This document shows, piece by piece, positions 29,107-40,370 of a stretch of DNA of 64,000 nucleotides; the first letter of the stretch is position 1; each line of letters opens with the position of its first letter. A program made the translations under genes and the position numbers. Below the pieces are notes generated by a model that saw nothing but the letters and a program-made list of their open reading frames with translations, ran no database searches and was not told the origin of the DNA. Origin of the DNA: Trichaptum fuscoviolaceum (taxonomy: Eukaryota; Basidiomycota; Agaricomycetes; Hymenochaetales; Trichaptaceae); contig CAJSYZ010000010.1 of assembly GCA_910574455.1 (NCBI GenBank), positions 2,322,770 through 2,386,769 of the forward strand. The letters run 5' to 3'.

Positions 29107-29418
29107 CTGCCCACCGGGCCCAGCTTGACCGAGGACCCTGGGGGCTGGCCTCGGCGACCGCCGTAAGGGTCTGTCCTGCGTGTTGCGCGCGCGCGCCGTG
29201 CCTCGGACCTTGCCGCCGCGCCTCCCACGCGCCCACGACGCGTCGTTGCCGTCACCACACCCCCGTGCTCGCCGTTGCCGACAGCGAGCACGGCCGTCTC
29301 GCTCAATTCTTATCCGTTTGGCTTCGTTTTTTTTGCATTCTGTAATAAATTCATAGAAGCAGCAGGCAATGTATTTATTTGAAAGCATAAATCCAATCCA
29401 TCAATTTATTTACACAAG
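29107..29418 (+). repeat. KDZ element terminal inverted repeat, left
   Basis: Matches 63478-63780 in inverted orientation. The inner 80 bp are near identical; the GC-rich outer part is more diverged. Confidence 0.75.
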
Positions 29419-30744
29419 AGACTGGGTGTGCAGGGCAAGCCGGCACACCATTGTTCGACCACACATAAGCCAAGGCGAGCCGGCTTTTGCATCTGCTTCT
29501 GCTGAAGGTAGCCATTTATAATACCACACTACTCAGAGCAGTCACCCGAAGCCGACCGCGCATCCGCAGACAGGTCTGAGACCAACTGCGTATCTGCGCT
29601 CTGCTCCGACGACACTGGCATCGCATCATCATCAGCGTCACTAGGCACTTCTTCAGCTGACACCCTAGCACGCTTCCTGCCCCTCCTTGTCTTATCCTTC
29701 TTGCTGCCTTTGTTGCTAGTCTTTGCCTTCACAGTGTTCTCGTTTGCCTTCTCCTTCGCCTTCCAAGCATCGATGCGCGCACTCAATTCGCTATCGGACA
29801 GCCGCCTCCACACAATTGTGTCGTTCATCAGCCCGTCCACAATGCTGTACAGGACTTCGCGGCTAACGCGATTGAGTGCATAGGTGTCGAGTGGCCAGTT
29901 GGTGAGTTCCACGCCATATTTGTGAACGATCTCTGTTTCGTAATTCTGATATTGCATTTCAATCCTAGGGTTCAGCGTAATCTCACCTGTCCCTATGTCA
30001 GTGCAGCAAGACAAAGAAGGAAGAAAGATGACTTACGCAGCTTGCGGCACATGATCTGACGCGCAGTCTTCTTTAGCATGTTTCGCCTGTCATTATCAGA
30101 ATTACCAACGCCCGCAAGGCCTGAAATGCACCAAGCTTCAAATGTTGTGTAGAAGTCGTGGACAGACATGCCCAGCATGATTTCAATGTAGCTGCGCGAC
30201 CTCTTGTCCATAACATAGTATGGTTCGTTGGGATGCGACGCGTCGGTGCGTGTGACGATCATGAGAGAGGCAGTCTGGCGGCGCTCTGCCATGTCGACAA
30301 GCTAAGTTTGCTTGTCAGAAGAAGAATGCACGCTATATGAAGCAGACTCACCTCAGTTTCCAATTTCTTGCAGGTAGCAGTAATATCCTGAGCATGCGAA
30401 CTCTTGTACATGCAAGTCGATACTGCCAGCTCCCGCTTATGCTCCGTCAATGCCTCCAGCATTTCGTCCACGAGCGCTGGATTGGACAGACACAGGCTTC
30501 CGTAGGAAGGATAGGCGCTGACACGCTTATGCAGGTCCATGAGCTTTACTTTGTCGCCAGGAAGCTTGTCTGTCGAAAAGAAGTCAGAAGGAGAAGTAAT
30601 TAAAAACTCCAGATGCACTCACCTGCATTCACATCCAGTGACTTCGCGAATTGGAAAGCGTTGTACTTGTTTGTACGACGAGGCTTGAAAACCTTGGAAA
30701 TATGCTTAATGCGCCTGAGAACCTTCGCCCGAGGAATGTTGTAT

Positions 30745-33700
30745 CAGTCCTACCAGACATTTCATTCAATCATATACAGCATTTGCTGAATGGATCAGAA
30801 CATCTCATTCAATGAGGTACAGCACTTGCTGAGTGGAATAGGAGAGCTGATTGAATGAGGATCAGCGTTGCTGTAGAACAGTTATTGCATCAGCTACAGC
30901 AAATGCTGTGTGACTGATTGAATGAAATTACAGCCTTGCTGAAGCTGATGAAGTAAATGCACACCTGAGGAAATACTAGGCCTGCTATACCAATTGGGAA
31001 TATACTACTGAATAATAGATAATGCAATTGCATACCTACCGCTTTTTTGGGTTAATTATAGCTTTCAGGCACTACTGATTGATAGTATGCTGTTACGACC
31101 GTCGGGAATTGTAGCGGGAAACAGTTTCGGGAAACTGGAATTCGCGACAAGAACCCGCGTTCGGGAATCTGGATTCGCGACTGGGAACGAGCGTGGGAAT
31201 TCAGGCGGGAAACGCGCGGGATTCTATCCAGGCGCGTCGCGGGATTCTCAAGGCCAGCTAGGACTCTTCACTGCTTTGAACGTCAAGTAAGCGGATCCCT
31301 AAGGAAGCACTCCACAAGTAAGTATTGCGCAACTAACTACACAGGAGAAAAGAGAGAGATCGCACCTAAGGAAGCACTCCACAAGAGGTCAAAAGTGGGG
31401 TGCTCCTTACGATGCCTACAGCTATTTATCTACTTCGTAAAGACTGTATAGTTAATCTACGCTAAGTGTCCTTGCGCAATGCGCACCTATCTACTACAAA
31501 CGATACATGCTACGACCGCACTGCTAGGCATGTCTATCCCGTCTCTCCAGATGGCTACGGCCTGTCCGTGGGACGTCAGCGTCCGGTCCGGGGCCGCGAC
31601 TAGCCAGACTAGGTATGCCAGACTGTTGCAGGTCGTCACCTTGAGGTACTAACGGATTAATGAGCGTATGTTGATAAGTGAATGTACGTGTGCCGTGGCG
31701 GGTCGTCGTAAATGAGTGTGTGTATGCGTGCATGGTTGCCGGGACGGTGGTGCGGGATAAGTCACGTGAGCATGGGATCGTGCGATTCGGGAATGAGGTT
31801 TCGCGCGGGGAATCCAATGGCGGGATTCTCCCCGCGGGTTTGTCTGCTCATGTCGGGATCCTTGGCGGGAAAGTGCGGGAAATGAGAAAAGGAGCCCGGG
31901 ATCTCGACATATGCTGTCATAAATTAGAATTTCATAATTTCTGCCCATTTTGAGATATGAGGCACACCAGGGTCCAGGACCCTGAGGTCCAGATCACTTG
32001 GTGCCTGCTACCGCTTTAGAGTGAGTCGTGGGAATAAATTCAAATTAGCCTTTGCAGGCCCTACAGGCCTTTAAAAATAGCGCAAAAATAGCCAAAAAAT
32101 CAGAAAATAATCCTGGGCACTGCCGCTTTGCCCTAGCGTGGGAACTACGCTTCTGGGCGACCATATTAGGCTACCAGGGTGGTCTGCGCCCCACTGGGCC
32201 CTTCCAAAAGCGGTAAAAATCATCATAAAATAGATAATTATATTTATTTGCCCCTGCATATATGCAGGCTTCCCCTGGGCCAACCAGCAGCAAATAAAAT
32301 GCACGAAAATCATAATATATTAGTTGAAGCACATTAAAGATGAATTACATAGCTAAATATGGTAATATTAGCTGGGAACATGTATAGAACAGCTTAACAT
32401 GTTCTATTTATAATGCTAATCAAATAGGGCTCATTGCACCACATTATAATACCTCCGGAATGCAATTTTTGATGGGATACCAATGGGACGTACTAGAAGA
32501 GCTGAAACGGGCTTTGACAGCGCCAAAATACGCATTTTTCATATTGTTACAAATTATTCTTTTATTTAAATGTTATTTCTGTTACAGCACTTCTACTGCA
32601 CGTAAAGGCATTTATAAATAGTCGAAATGGTACAGAACAACAAGGAGAACAATAATATGAGCTTAGAATAGCTACGCGGGGGCTATATATAGCTCTAGCA
32701 CACTAACTATTTTCGGAGTACATGCAATTATTGTTCCTCTTTCATATGCATATACACATACTATGTATGTGTGTTAATAGCTTCAAATGACTCTTTATAT
32801 ATGCTTCTTACGTTGTACGAAGTTTCACGGCAATCGGAGCTTGTTTCAAATTGATATAAGGCATACAAGTTTCAGAAAGAATGGTTAATTCTCATTTATT
32901 GGGAGGGTTATGGGTCAGGCACATAGTGCCAAACATTCACTATAAGTATTATAAACATAATACAAATGCTTGTTTGGGGTACAGATGGAATCTGTAAGTT
33001 GTAAGTCTTTCTGACATAACATGTACATTCTAATATTACACATAGCATCTCATCCTACAATGTTGCACATGACTTCCACATTCCAATGAAATCCCAAACA
33101 AGCATTTGTATTATGTTTATAATACTTATAGTGAATGTTTGGCACTATGTGCCTGACCCATAACCCTCCCAATAAATGAGAATTAACCATTCTTTCTGAA
33201 ACTTGTATGCCTTATATCAATTTGAAACAAGCTCCGATTGCCGTGAAACTTCGTACAACGTAAGAAGCATATATAAAGAGTCATTTGAAGCTATTAACAC
33301 ACATACATAGTATGTGTATATGCATATGAAAGAGGAACAATAATTGCATGTACTCCGAAAATAGTTAGTGTGCTAGAGCTATATATAGCCCCCGCGTAGC
33401 TATTCTAAGCTCATATTATTGTTCTCCTTGTTGTTCTGTACCATTTCGACTATTTATAAATGCCTTTACGTGCAGTAGAAGTGCTGTAACAGAAATAACA
33501 TTTAAATAAAAGAATAATTTGTAACAATATGAAAAATGCGTATTTTGGCGCTGTCAAAGCCCGTTTCAGCTCTTCTAGTACGTCCCATTGGTATCCCATC
33601 AAAAATTGCATTCCGGAGGTATTATAATGTGGTGCAATGAGCCCTATTTGATTAGCATTATAAATAGAACATGTTAAGCTGTTCTATACATGTTCCCAGC

Positions 33701-34414
33701 TAATATTACCATATTTAGCTATGTAATTCATCTTTAATGTGCTTCAACTAATATATTATGATTTTCGTGCATTTTATTTGCTGCTGGTTGGCCCAGGGGA
33801 AGCCTGCATATATGCAGGGGCAAATAAATATAATTATCTATTTTATGATGATTTTTACCGCTTTTGGAAGGGCCCAGTGGGGCGCAGACCACCCTGGTAG
33901 CCTAATATGGTCGCCCAGAAGCGTAGTTCCCACGCTAGGGCAAAGCGGCAGTGCCCAGGATTATTTTCTGATTTTTTGGCTATTTTTGCGCTATTTTTAA
34001 AGGCCTGTAGGGCCTGCAAAGGCTAATTTGAATTTATTCCCACGACTCACTCTAAAGCGGTAGCAGGCACCAAGTGATCTGGACCTCAGGGTCCTGGACC
34101 CTGGTGTGCCTCATATCTCAAAATGGGCAGAAATTATGAAATTCTAATTTATGACAGCATACTATCAATCAATAGTGCCTGAAAGCTATAATTAACCCAA
34201 AAAAGCGGTAGGTATGCAATTGCATTATCTATTATTCAGTAGTATATTCCCAATTGGTATAGCAGGCCTAGTATTTCCTCAGGTGTGCATTTACTTCATC
34301 AGCTTCAGCAAGGCTGTAATTTCATTCAATCAGTCACACAGCATTTGCTGTAGCTGATGCAATAACTGTTCTACAGCAACACTGACCTTCATTCAATGAA
34401 ATGGCTGGCAGCAG
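30745..34414. mobile_element. foldback element F, long palindrome
   Basis: Arms of about 1.3-1.4 kb in inverted orientation around a spacer of about 120 bp (near 32985-33103). The two arms encode the same 80-residue shadow ORF at 32071-32313 and 33758-34000, so they are near identical. Ends are CAGTCCTACCAG and, on the other strand, CTGCTGCCAG. Flanks are ATGTTGTAT (30736-30744) and TGGTTGTAT (34415-34423), a 9-bp duplication with two mismatches, as in Mutator-like elements. The subterminal parts repeat CATTCAAT and CAGCATTTGCTG motifs. No coding capacity. Confidence 0.8.
31091..31909 (-). mobile_element. solo LTR of the D/E gypsy family in left arm of F
   Basis: 819 bp, flanked by TATGC at 31086-31090 and 31910-31914. 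The other arm of F has the empty site (near 34150). It arose by LTR-LTR recombination. Confidence 0.92.
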
Positions 34415-34635
34415 TGGTTGTATGCCGCTGAAATGCGATCAGCGGCGTCTAGCTGACACCGGTGTTCCGAGACGACATCGGCATCAACACGTCGGCGAGT
34501 CTCCGCAGACTTCAATGCTATTGCAGAACGCTGCTCCGCGGACAAGTTATTGACACGCGTGCACCTCGTATTTCTCTTGGGCTGTGCGGCACACGCGCGT
34601 GCTTTTATGAGAAGAATGCTTTTTTGTATAGCCAT

Positions 34636-35189
34636 CGATGGATGCGGAATTTGAATGCGATGGATGCGGGTGGATAAGAGATATGAGGTGCGAAGCACAG
34701 ATGTATGAATGTGGGATGAGAACGGGATAGCAGATGGAGACAAGCGTGCAGGAGAAGGGCAGAGGGGACAGCGAGGGGACAATTGTTGGCAGAAAGAAGA
34801 GAGGGTGAAGGGCGGAAGGGACAGAGAGGGGACGAAAAAACTGCAAGCAAGCTCATGGGCATTTTCCCCCAAACTGCAAGTGCATACATGCACTTTTTTT
34901 AGCAGCGCATGCAAGCGCGTTGAGGCAAGGCGATGAGCAGCACAAAATTGAAAGGCACGCAAAATGCTACACAAAACATAACATATTTTCACATTTGTCT
35001 ATCTATAATACATTTTAACATTTGTGCTTGCTGCGCGTATAACACAGCAATGCTATTTGACACAAAACAAAAAAAAACGAGACAAGATTGCAAAACAACA
35101 AAAAACGACATGCAAGCTTGCGCTTGCGTACACGAGACACTTGTGAATACACAGACAATTTTTCAAAAAAAAAACGCACACCCGCACGC
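34636..35189. other. spacer between genes 1 and 2 of the KDZ element
   Basis: No gene recognised. The left half is purine-rich on the plus strand, and the right half has several A-runs. Confidence 0.4.
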
Positions 35190-36441
35190 TCAACGGCGGC
35201 CCTTGCCCTTCGCTTTGCCGACGACCTCCTCATATGTGTCGTCGTCGTCGTCGTCATCGCGATTCTTCGACGAGCGATGAGCACGAGGCGTTTGCTGCGG
35301 GTTCGCCGCTAGCGGTACTGCGCTCGACGACCGAGCACTTGACGAGCTCACGCGTGCGTGACGCTGCGAGCCACCGGCCGATGAACCTGGCGAGACAATG
35401 CTCCAGTCGTCCACATACTGCACGGACCTCCAAAGGCTCTCCTCGTCGTCCGTTGCCGCTTGGCCCATGCGCCCTCCGCGAGAAGCAGAAGAGCGCGCCG
35501 GCGACGAGGAGGGGTTTGGCATGCGCAGCACATGCGGGGTGGGCGGGAGAGACGGCGGGTAAGGTGGAGGCGTTACCGGCTCGTCTGGCTCGACTGCAAA
35601 CGGCTGCACTGCAGCGTTGAGCTGCCTCGACCAGTTCCGCCGAACTGCTGTATTGTTCACGGCGGGGGCGACGACACGCACAAGCCGCACAGACAGAGCG
35701 TCGCCGAGCTGCGCCAACGCGTTAGGTGGGCCTGCAAGCTGCACGCCAAGGATCTCCGGCAAGCGGAGCGTAATGGCGGCCTGCAAGGCCTGCGGCGGTT
35801 GTTGTTCGAGGAAGAAGGAAGGCAGGTCGAGGTTTAGCATCGCAAGCACTGCGTGGTGGTCAAGCTGCGTCTCCATTATGCGCAGCTGCATGCAAGTAGG
35901 AAAGAAGATGAGTGGACTGGCAAAAAAAATGCAAGGATGCTTGCTTACAATGCCTGTGAGCATCTGCATCAGATGCCCCGCGTGCACTTGCCGCTCGCCC
36001 TTATTGTGGACGAAGTCCTTGCTGACGCGCGTGCGCAGCTGGCCGTCGTTGTGTGCTTCAGCGCCCGCTTCCGCGAGCATGTCGTAGAACTCAGCCTTAG
36101 TGGCCACGTCCCAGGTTGATGGGGCTGCGCCGCGAAAACTATGCAGCGTGCGACGGCGAGGGCGCTCGCGCGTGCGGCGGGGAGAGTAGCCTCCCCTGCT
36201 GGGCGGGCCGCGTGGGTGGGGGTGGGGGGGGGGGGGGGGGGGGGGGGGGCTGCTCCGCCTGCACCAGCTGTTGCGACTGACATTGAAAATTTTGCAAGTG
36301 CAAGTGAGAGAAGGGACGAAAGTGGGGGTTGACGGGACAGCCTAGCGCAGCAAGCAAGATTATAAGGCAAGGACGGTAGGCTTGCAAACGTAACGATCGA
36401 GTCACTTGACACCGGAAACGGTTAACGGTAATGAATTGCAT
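35190..36441 (-). CDS. KDZ element gene 2, unknown, nuclear-type protein
   Basis: At least two exons: 35885-35190 and one ending at 35949, joined by a GTAAGC...CAG intron. The N-terminal conserved part is ATKAEFYDMLAEAGAEAH, then RTRVSKDFVHNKGERQVHAG and HLMQMLTGI. Next come ITLRLPEILGVQLAGPP and a Ser/Pro-rich linker, and the C-terminus is acidic then basic (DDDDDDDTYEEVVGKAKGKG). Upstream, a G26 tract (36224-36249) would encode poly-Pro if exonic. I cannot name the family. Position and strand place it with the KDZ transposase. The true start is uncertain. Confidence 0.5.
36224..36249 (+). repeat. G26 homopolymer
   Basis: Uninterrupted run of 26 G on the plus strand within the 5' part of gene 2. 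Likely length-variable and G-quadruplex prone. Confidence 0.7.
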
Positions 36442-37134
36442 TATTTATAGCTGCCGTATGATCTGCACCGCCTCAATTAGTCAATGCAGCTGCCCCGCAT
36501 ACAATGCAATATGTTTCGGTATGTTTTAAAAGCTTTCGGCGGCTGGCACATGATATATACCATGCTTTGCGATTCTCAAAGGCTGCATATGCACTTTAGC
36601 CTACTCAAATATGTATACGAGCATGATTTGCAATATGTCAGCACACAACTAAGTCAGATATTAGCAAATGTCTGTTTGTCTTGCACTGCAGTAGGCTTCA
36701 ACGGCACATTACAGCACATTGGCCTACAATATGCATATATAAATGTTCGCAGATCGCATCATGCAATCCTATTTGCTAGTTTCAAAAGTTTTCTTGCCAA
36801 TACATTGGGAATTGGCTGTGTTGTATGTCATTCAGTGCAAATTTTGTTTTTCACCCACTTGCACATAGCCTCATACAAAAGTTCAACATACTTTTAGTAC
36901 AACTTTTAACATCACTTGCTTATAGCAATGCTTCTGAACATCGTAAATATTTTCTACATTTTTCCTATTTTTGTTAACTTTTTATTTGGCGGACGGTGTT
37001 CCGTGGCACAGTTTACTTGCACGGCGACGTGATCAGCGCAAGATTCGCATGTACGATTTACCTACAACCATATTTTAACACACATGCATGCTGCGACGCA
37101 GCCCCAGTTAAACTAATGCTACGGCTAAGTCTAT
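36442..37134. other. KDZ-gene 2 intergenic segment
   Basis: No ORF with coding character and no repeat recognised. AT-rich. Confidence 0.4.
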
Positions 37135-37173
37135 CTACGTACTAAATGCTTGCAATACATCAATTGCTTCGTC
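37135..37173 (-). pseudogene. original C-terminal tail of KDZ transposase, cut off by H2
   Basis: The minus strand reads DEAIDVLQAFST then TAG, in frame with the KDZ ORF if H2 and one TSD copy are removed. In the present sequence H2 replaces this tail. Confidence 0.65.
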
Positions 37174-37939
37174 ACCAGTACCAACTAATATTCTGAGAAT
37201 ATATGATAAATTATCGTAGGCCATTCTACAAGTTATCGACGATAAGCAAAAGCTGTGTTTTTTGGCACTGCGGCAGCTTAATGCCGTGCTTCAGTGCACA
37301 TGCCGGGCCTGCCAAGCACGGCAGAGCCTTGCGGGGGCCATAGGGACCCTGCGCAGGCACGCAATATTTCAAATTCAATTAAAAGTTCTTTCCGAAAGCC
37401 TGGACCATTGCAATGGCCCAGGCTACCCTATTTAAATTACTATAAATAACATTATAAATACAAAAATAAAAGCGGCGCGGCTGCGCGCAGGGAGCGCGTG
37501 CACGGCGGGGGATAGAAATAAAAGGAAAAGCCGGCAGCGGACACGCATGAGTGTCGCCCGCCACGTTCGTCTTGGGCGCGTGGGTTTGCCGCTGTGGGCC
37601 TTGCGCTATCCGCGCACCCGCACATCGGGTTGACTGCGTTCGTCACAGCGGTGGTCTTCGTAGCCGTCAAGCGGGTACGAGAATGTGTGCAATAGCGCAC
37701 TCGAAGTGCGCGGAAGGAAAGCGGAGGGGTAGGTGTGTAATGGGTGAACCCGTAATGGGAGGAGAGAGCTCGCAAGCGTCTATCACGCACGGCTCGATGA
37801 TGAATTATGGTGTACCTGCGGAGAAAAGCATGCCACTGTCAGTCAAGTCTGATGAACAACTCATCTTCGCCGGAGAAGCGAAGATGAATACAAGTAAGAA
37901 GGAATGAAGACGTACTTGGATTGTTGCAGCATGCCAAGA

Positions 37940-38292
37940 CGCTCTCGAGCTCCTTCTGCTTCTCCTCGTATACGCCCAATAACTAAAACAGAGACAATGG
38001 CAACGAGGAGAGTGCGTTCGGCAGGATTAACAGTGTTTGTCATGCTGGCACAAGTTGGCCCGATGTCGTTCGTCCCTCGCTACTCCCTGGATCAACACCA
38101 GCTTCGCCGCCTCCCTATGTCGCTGAGGGTGAGTCTATCCCAGGTCCGGGGACGGGCACCATCAGCGCGTCGAGCCATGAGATTGTCTTGTTGACGGCAG
38201 TCTCTAGCTTGGGCTTGTCCTCGTGCTTGAACTTGTTCTTGAGCTTCTTGTTGTTCCGAGAGTTGAGGAGGTTGTAGGAGTAAGACTCGACT
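37940..38292 (-). pseudogene. Hsp70 fragment in H2, interrupted
   Basis: Two pieces: SYSYNLLNSRNNKKLKNK to KTISWLDA (about 38165-38292) and YEEKQKELESV (about 37950-37985). They are separated by about 180 bp that is absent from H1, where ISWLNASQEASKQEFEEK is continuous. The pieces match the Hsp70 C-terminal lid. Not functional. Confidence 0.75.
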
Positions 38293-38519
38293 CACTCGAG
38301 ATCTCAAAAGCTGCGCTTGCGCGCATACAGCTCGCGCCCGAGAGGCGAGAGACTGCGGAAGCAGAAGCAAGACGGCGTTTGCGCGCAGCAAACGCCTTCT
38401 TGCCCGTCGTCCATAGCTTGAGAGCGTGAAGAACAGTGAAGAAAGAGAGGAAGACGACGTTCGTGATGCGTGCAGATAGCGCGCCACGACCCTGAGAATC
38501 GCGTGAAATTACTACATAT

Positions 38520-39640
38520 GGTATGTCTCTAAATTTTATTTTGCAGCAAACATATCAATAACATACACTTTAAATTTAATGTTGACAACATGTACTCAGG
38601 CACAATGCTCTATTACAATATTTATACTGTTATGTAGGTATTAGAAAAAATGGGAGGTCAAAGACTGATCTGGAAAGCGTACACATCAGGAACTACAACA
38701 GAAATGCATGATCCATGCATATATGCTCATAATGTTAGATTTCTCTCATAGTTTATATCCCTCATATCACTTCAGTAAATTACTGGCGTAATCTATGTAG
38801 ATGAATAAAGCTCTCATAAAAGTATGGACACTTATCCGTCATTATACAATGCTATATAAATGAAACAATCCCAAAAAGTGGCCATTTTGTGCACTTTTGG
38901 GTCAATTCTCAACATTTGCAGCTAGTTTCACTATATTAATGATGATTTAAAAATACAGAAATGTTACATAGCAATAAAGGAGTCTATGGTGAAACAATAT
39001 CAGGTGTTAGAATTGAAGTTACTAAGAAAACAGTTGTGAAGTACACAAATCAGTCCGAGAGTCGAACACATGTGTACAAGTTTCACTCGAAGTGATGCAT
39101 TCAGAGCACCACTTTCGAGTTCACCCACTTCCACACTATCTACAAACGCAATTCTTTTTTAGAATTCTATATAATGTAGACTAGATCTATCATACAAAAT
39201 ATGGAAGTCTCAGATGTGCTCAAAAATATACAAATGAATAAATACTGCTAGAGCAGCACTTTTTAACACTGTTCTGGATATTACACAACAGAAACGTACA
39301 TAAAAGCTATTGTTAAAAATATGATAATTTACTATTATACTATCTATAATGTCTAGCATAATGTGCCTGAGACTCCCTCGAACTATTGATTTAATTTTGA
39401 GGGAAAAGTGTGTCCGGCGATGGCTCGGACAAATACTCCGGGAATCGCCGGACACACTTTTGAGGTCATGGATGTGTCAAAGGACACCTTCGACATCGTC
39501 TAAACATTTTATGATTCACTCCTTGCTCACAGTTTCTTCATGTTTCAAATGTATATATACTAGAGATTGTATTAACGTAATAATATACATAATTCAAAGA
39601 CAAAAAAGAGTACAAACAACCGCAGTTCATTGTAATCTAT
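38520..39640. other. AT-rich non-coding segment of H2
   Basis: Aligns with H1 segments at 1381-1458, 6385-6885 and 16596-17310. It contains a clean inverted repeat GTGTCCGGCGA / TCGCCGGACAC at about 39409-39453. Confidence 0.5.
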
Positions 39641-39721
39641 CAGCACACTCAATAACGGCAGCCAGATCGTCGGTCATCGTCCAGCGCTCACAATCACAAA
39701 GAAGCTCGTTCTAACCAGGAG

Positions 39722-40370
39722 CTAATTCGACAACCGGTATCGGACGCACAGAGCCGAGTGCTTGCGCGTGCTGTTGCTGTTACTGAAGAGCAGATATTGA
39801 GGAGAATCTGTGAGAATGTATGAGATGTGGATGGGGATTAGGCCAACATGATGTTCGAAATCCGAGCCGTTCAACTCTTGCTTGTGGTTGCAATTATCCT
39901 GGCGCGACTGTTCACCAAGCTTGTTGAGTGAAGATTCTGGAGACGAAGGCGGTTGTTGCTGCCGGCGCTGCGATTGTGGCGATTGTTGTGTTTGCAGTGA
40001 CGTCTGCAATGAGAAAGTTGGGCTTGCTTGGATTTGCTATTGATGCTGTGCTTGGATTTGGGAGAGCGAAGGAAAGCTAGGCATGGACAGTGACCTGTGG
40101 CATCGTTGACGTTCTTGCAACGAAGATGAGGGTGAAGGTTTGCGTCGCAACTATGAGTTGAGCAAAAGGTTAGCTCCATTTAAACATAAAATTAAGTTAC
40201 ACACCTGCCGCATTTACGGCCTTTCTGCTCCTCCCACGCAAGTGGAATTGCGTTGACATCCTTCCAACATAGAGTATAGAAGAGGAGTGATGAGAAGAAA
40301 GAGAGAAAGAGACGACACAGTAGTCGTGAAAGTGGGAGAAAAGGACAAGGACGGCCAACGCGCGCGCGCG
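39722..40370 (-). CDS. H2 spliced Cys/His-rich ORF, unknown
   Basis: Exon 1 gives CWKDVNAIPLAWEEQKGRKC then G. An intron runs from GTGTGT to CTCATAG. Exon 2 continues CDANLHPHLRCKNVNDATGH then CPC. The joined CX2C plus HxHxxC plus HC pattern suggests a zinc-binding module. Gln/Ser-rich sequence follows. The splice is supported by comparison with H1, where coding similarity drops inside the intron. Family not recognised. Confidence 0.4.

Larger units (their letters stand above)
29529..34635 (-). pseudogene. KDZ element gene 1, unknown, split by foldback F
   Basis: Multi-exon reverse-strand gene. Exons by eye: 34635-34415 plus 30744-30623 (one exon, split by F), 30569-30352, 30301-30037 and 29992-29529, with GTGAGT/GTAAGT donors and introns of about 44-53 bp. 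Joining across F gives ISAAYN followed by IPRAKVLRRIKH in frame. Features include FKPRRTNKYNAFQFAKSL, an MQYQNYETEIVHKYGVEL segment and a Lys/Arg-rich then acidic tail suggesting nuclear location. I recall similar multi-copy proteins of unknown function in Agaricomycetes. The start codon is uncertain. Confidence 0.6.

Noticed and set aside
29062..29388. Arg-rich ORFs in the KDZ terminal repeat
   Set aside because: They lie in GC-rich TIR sequence, are not conserved at the right end, and have no domain.
32071..34000. Paired 80-residue ORFs in F (and 71-residue ORFs in G)
   Set aside because: They have the same translation because the arms are inverted copies, and there is no coding signature. 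Used only as evidence of arm identity.
34393..34992. 199-residue single ORF
   Set aside because: Only its C-terminal third (from about 34635 down) continues gene 1. The rest is Ser/Pro-rich antisense of a purine-rich spacer, and it ends inside F.
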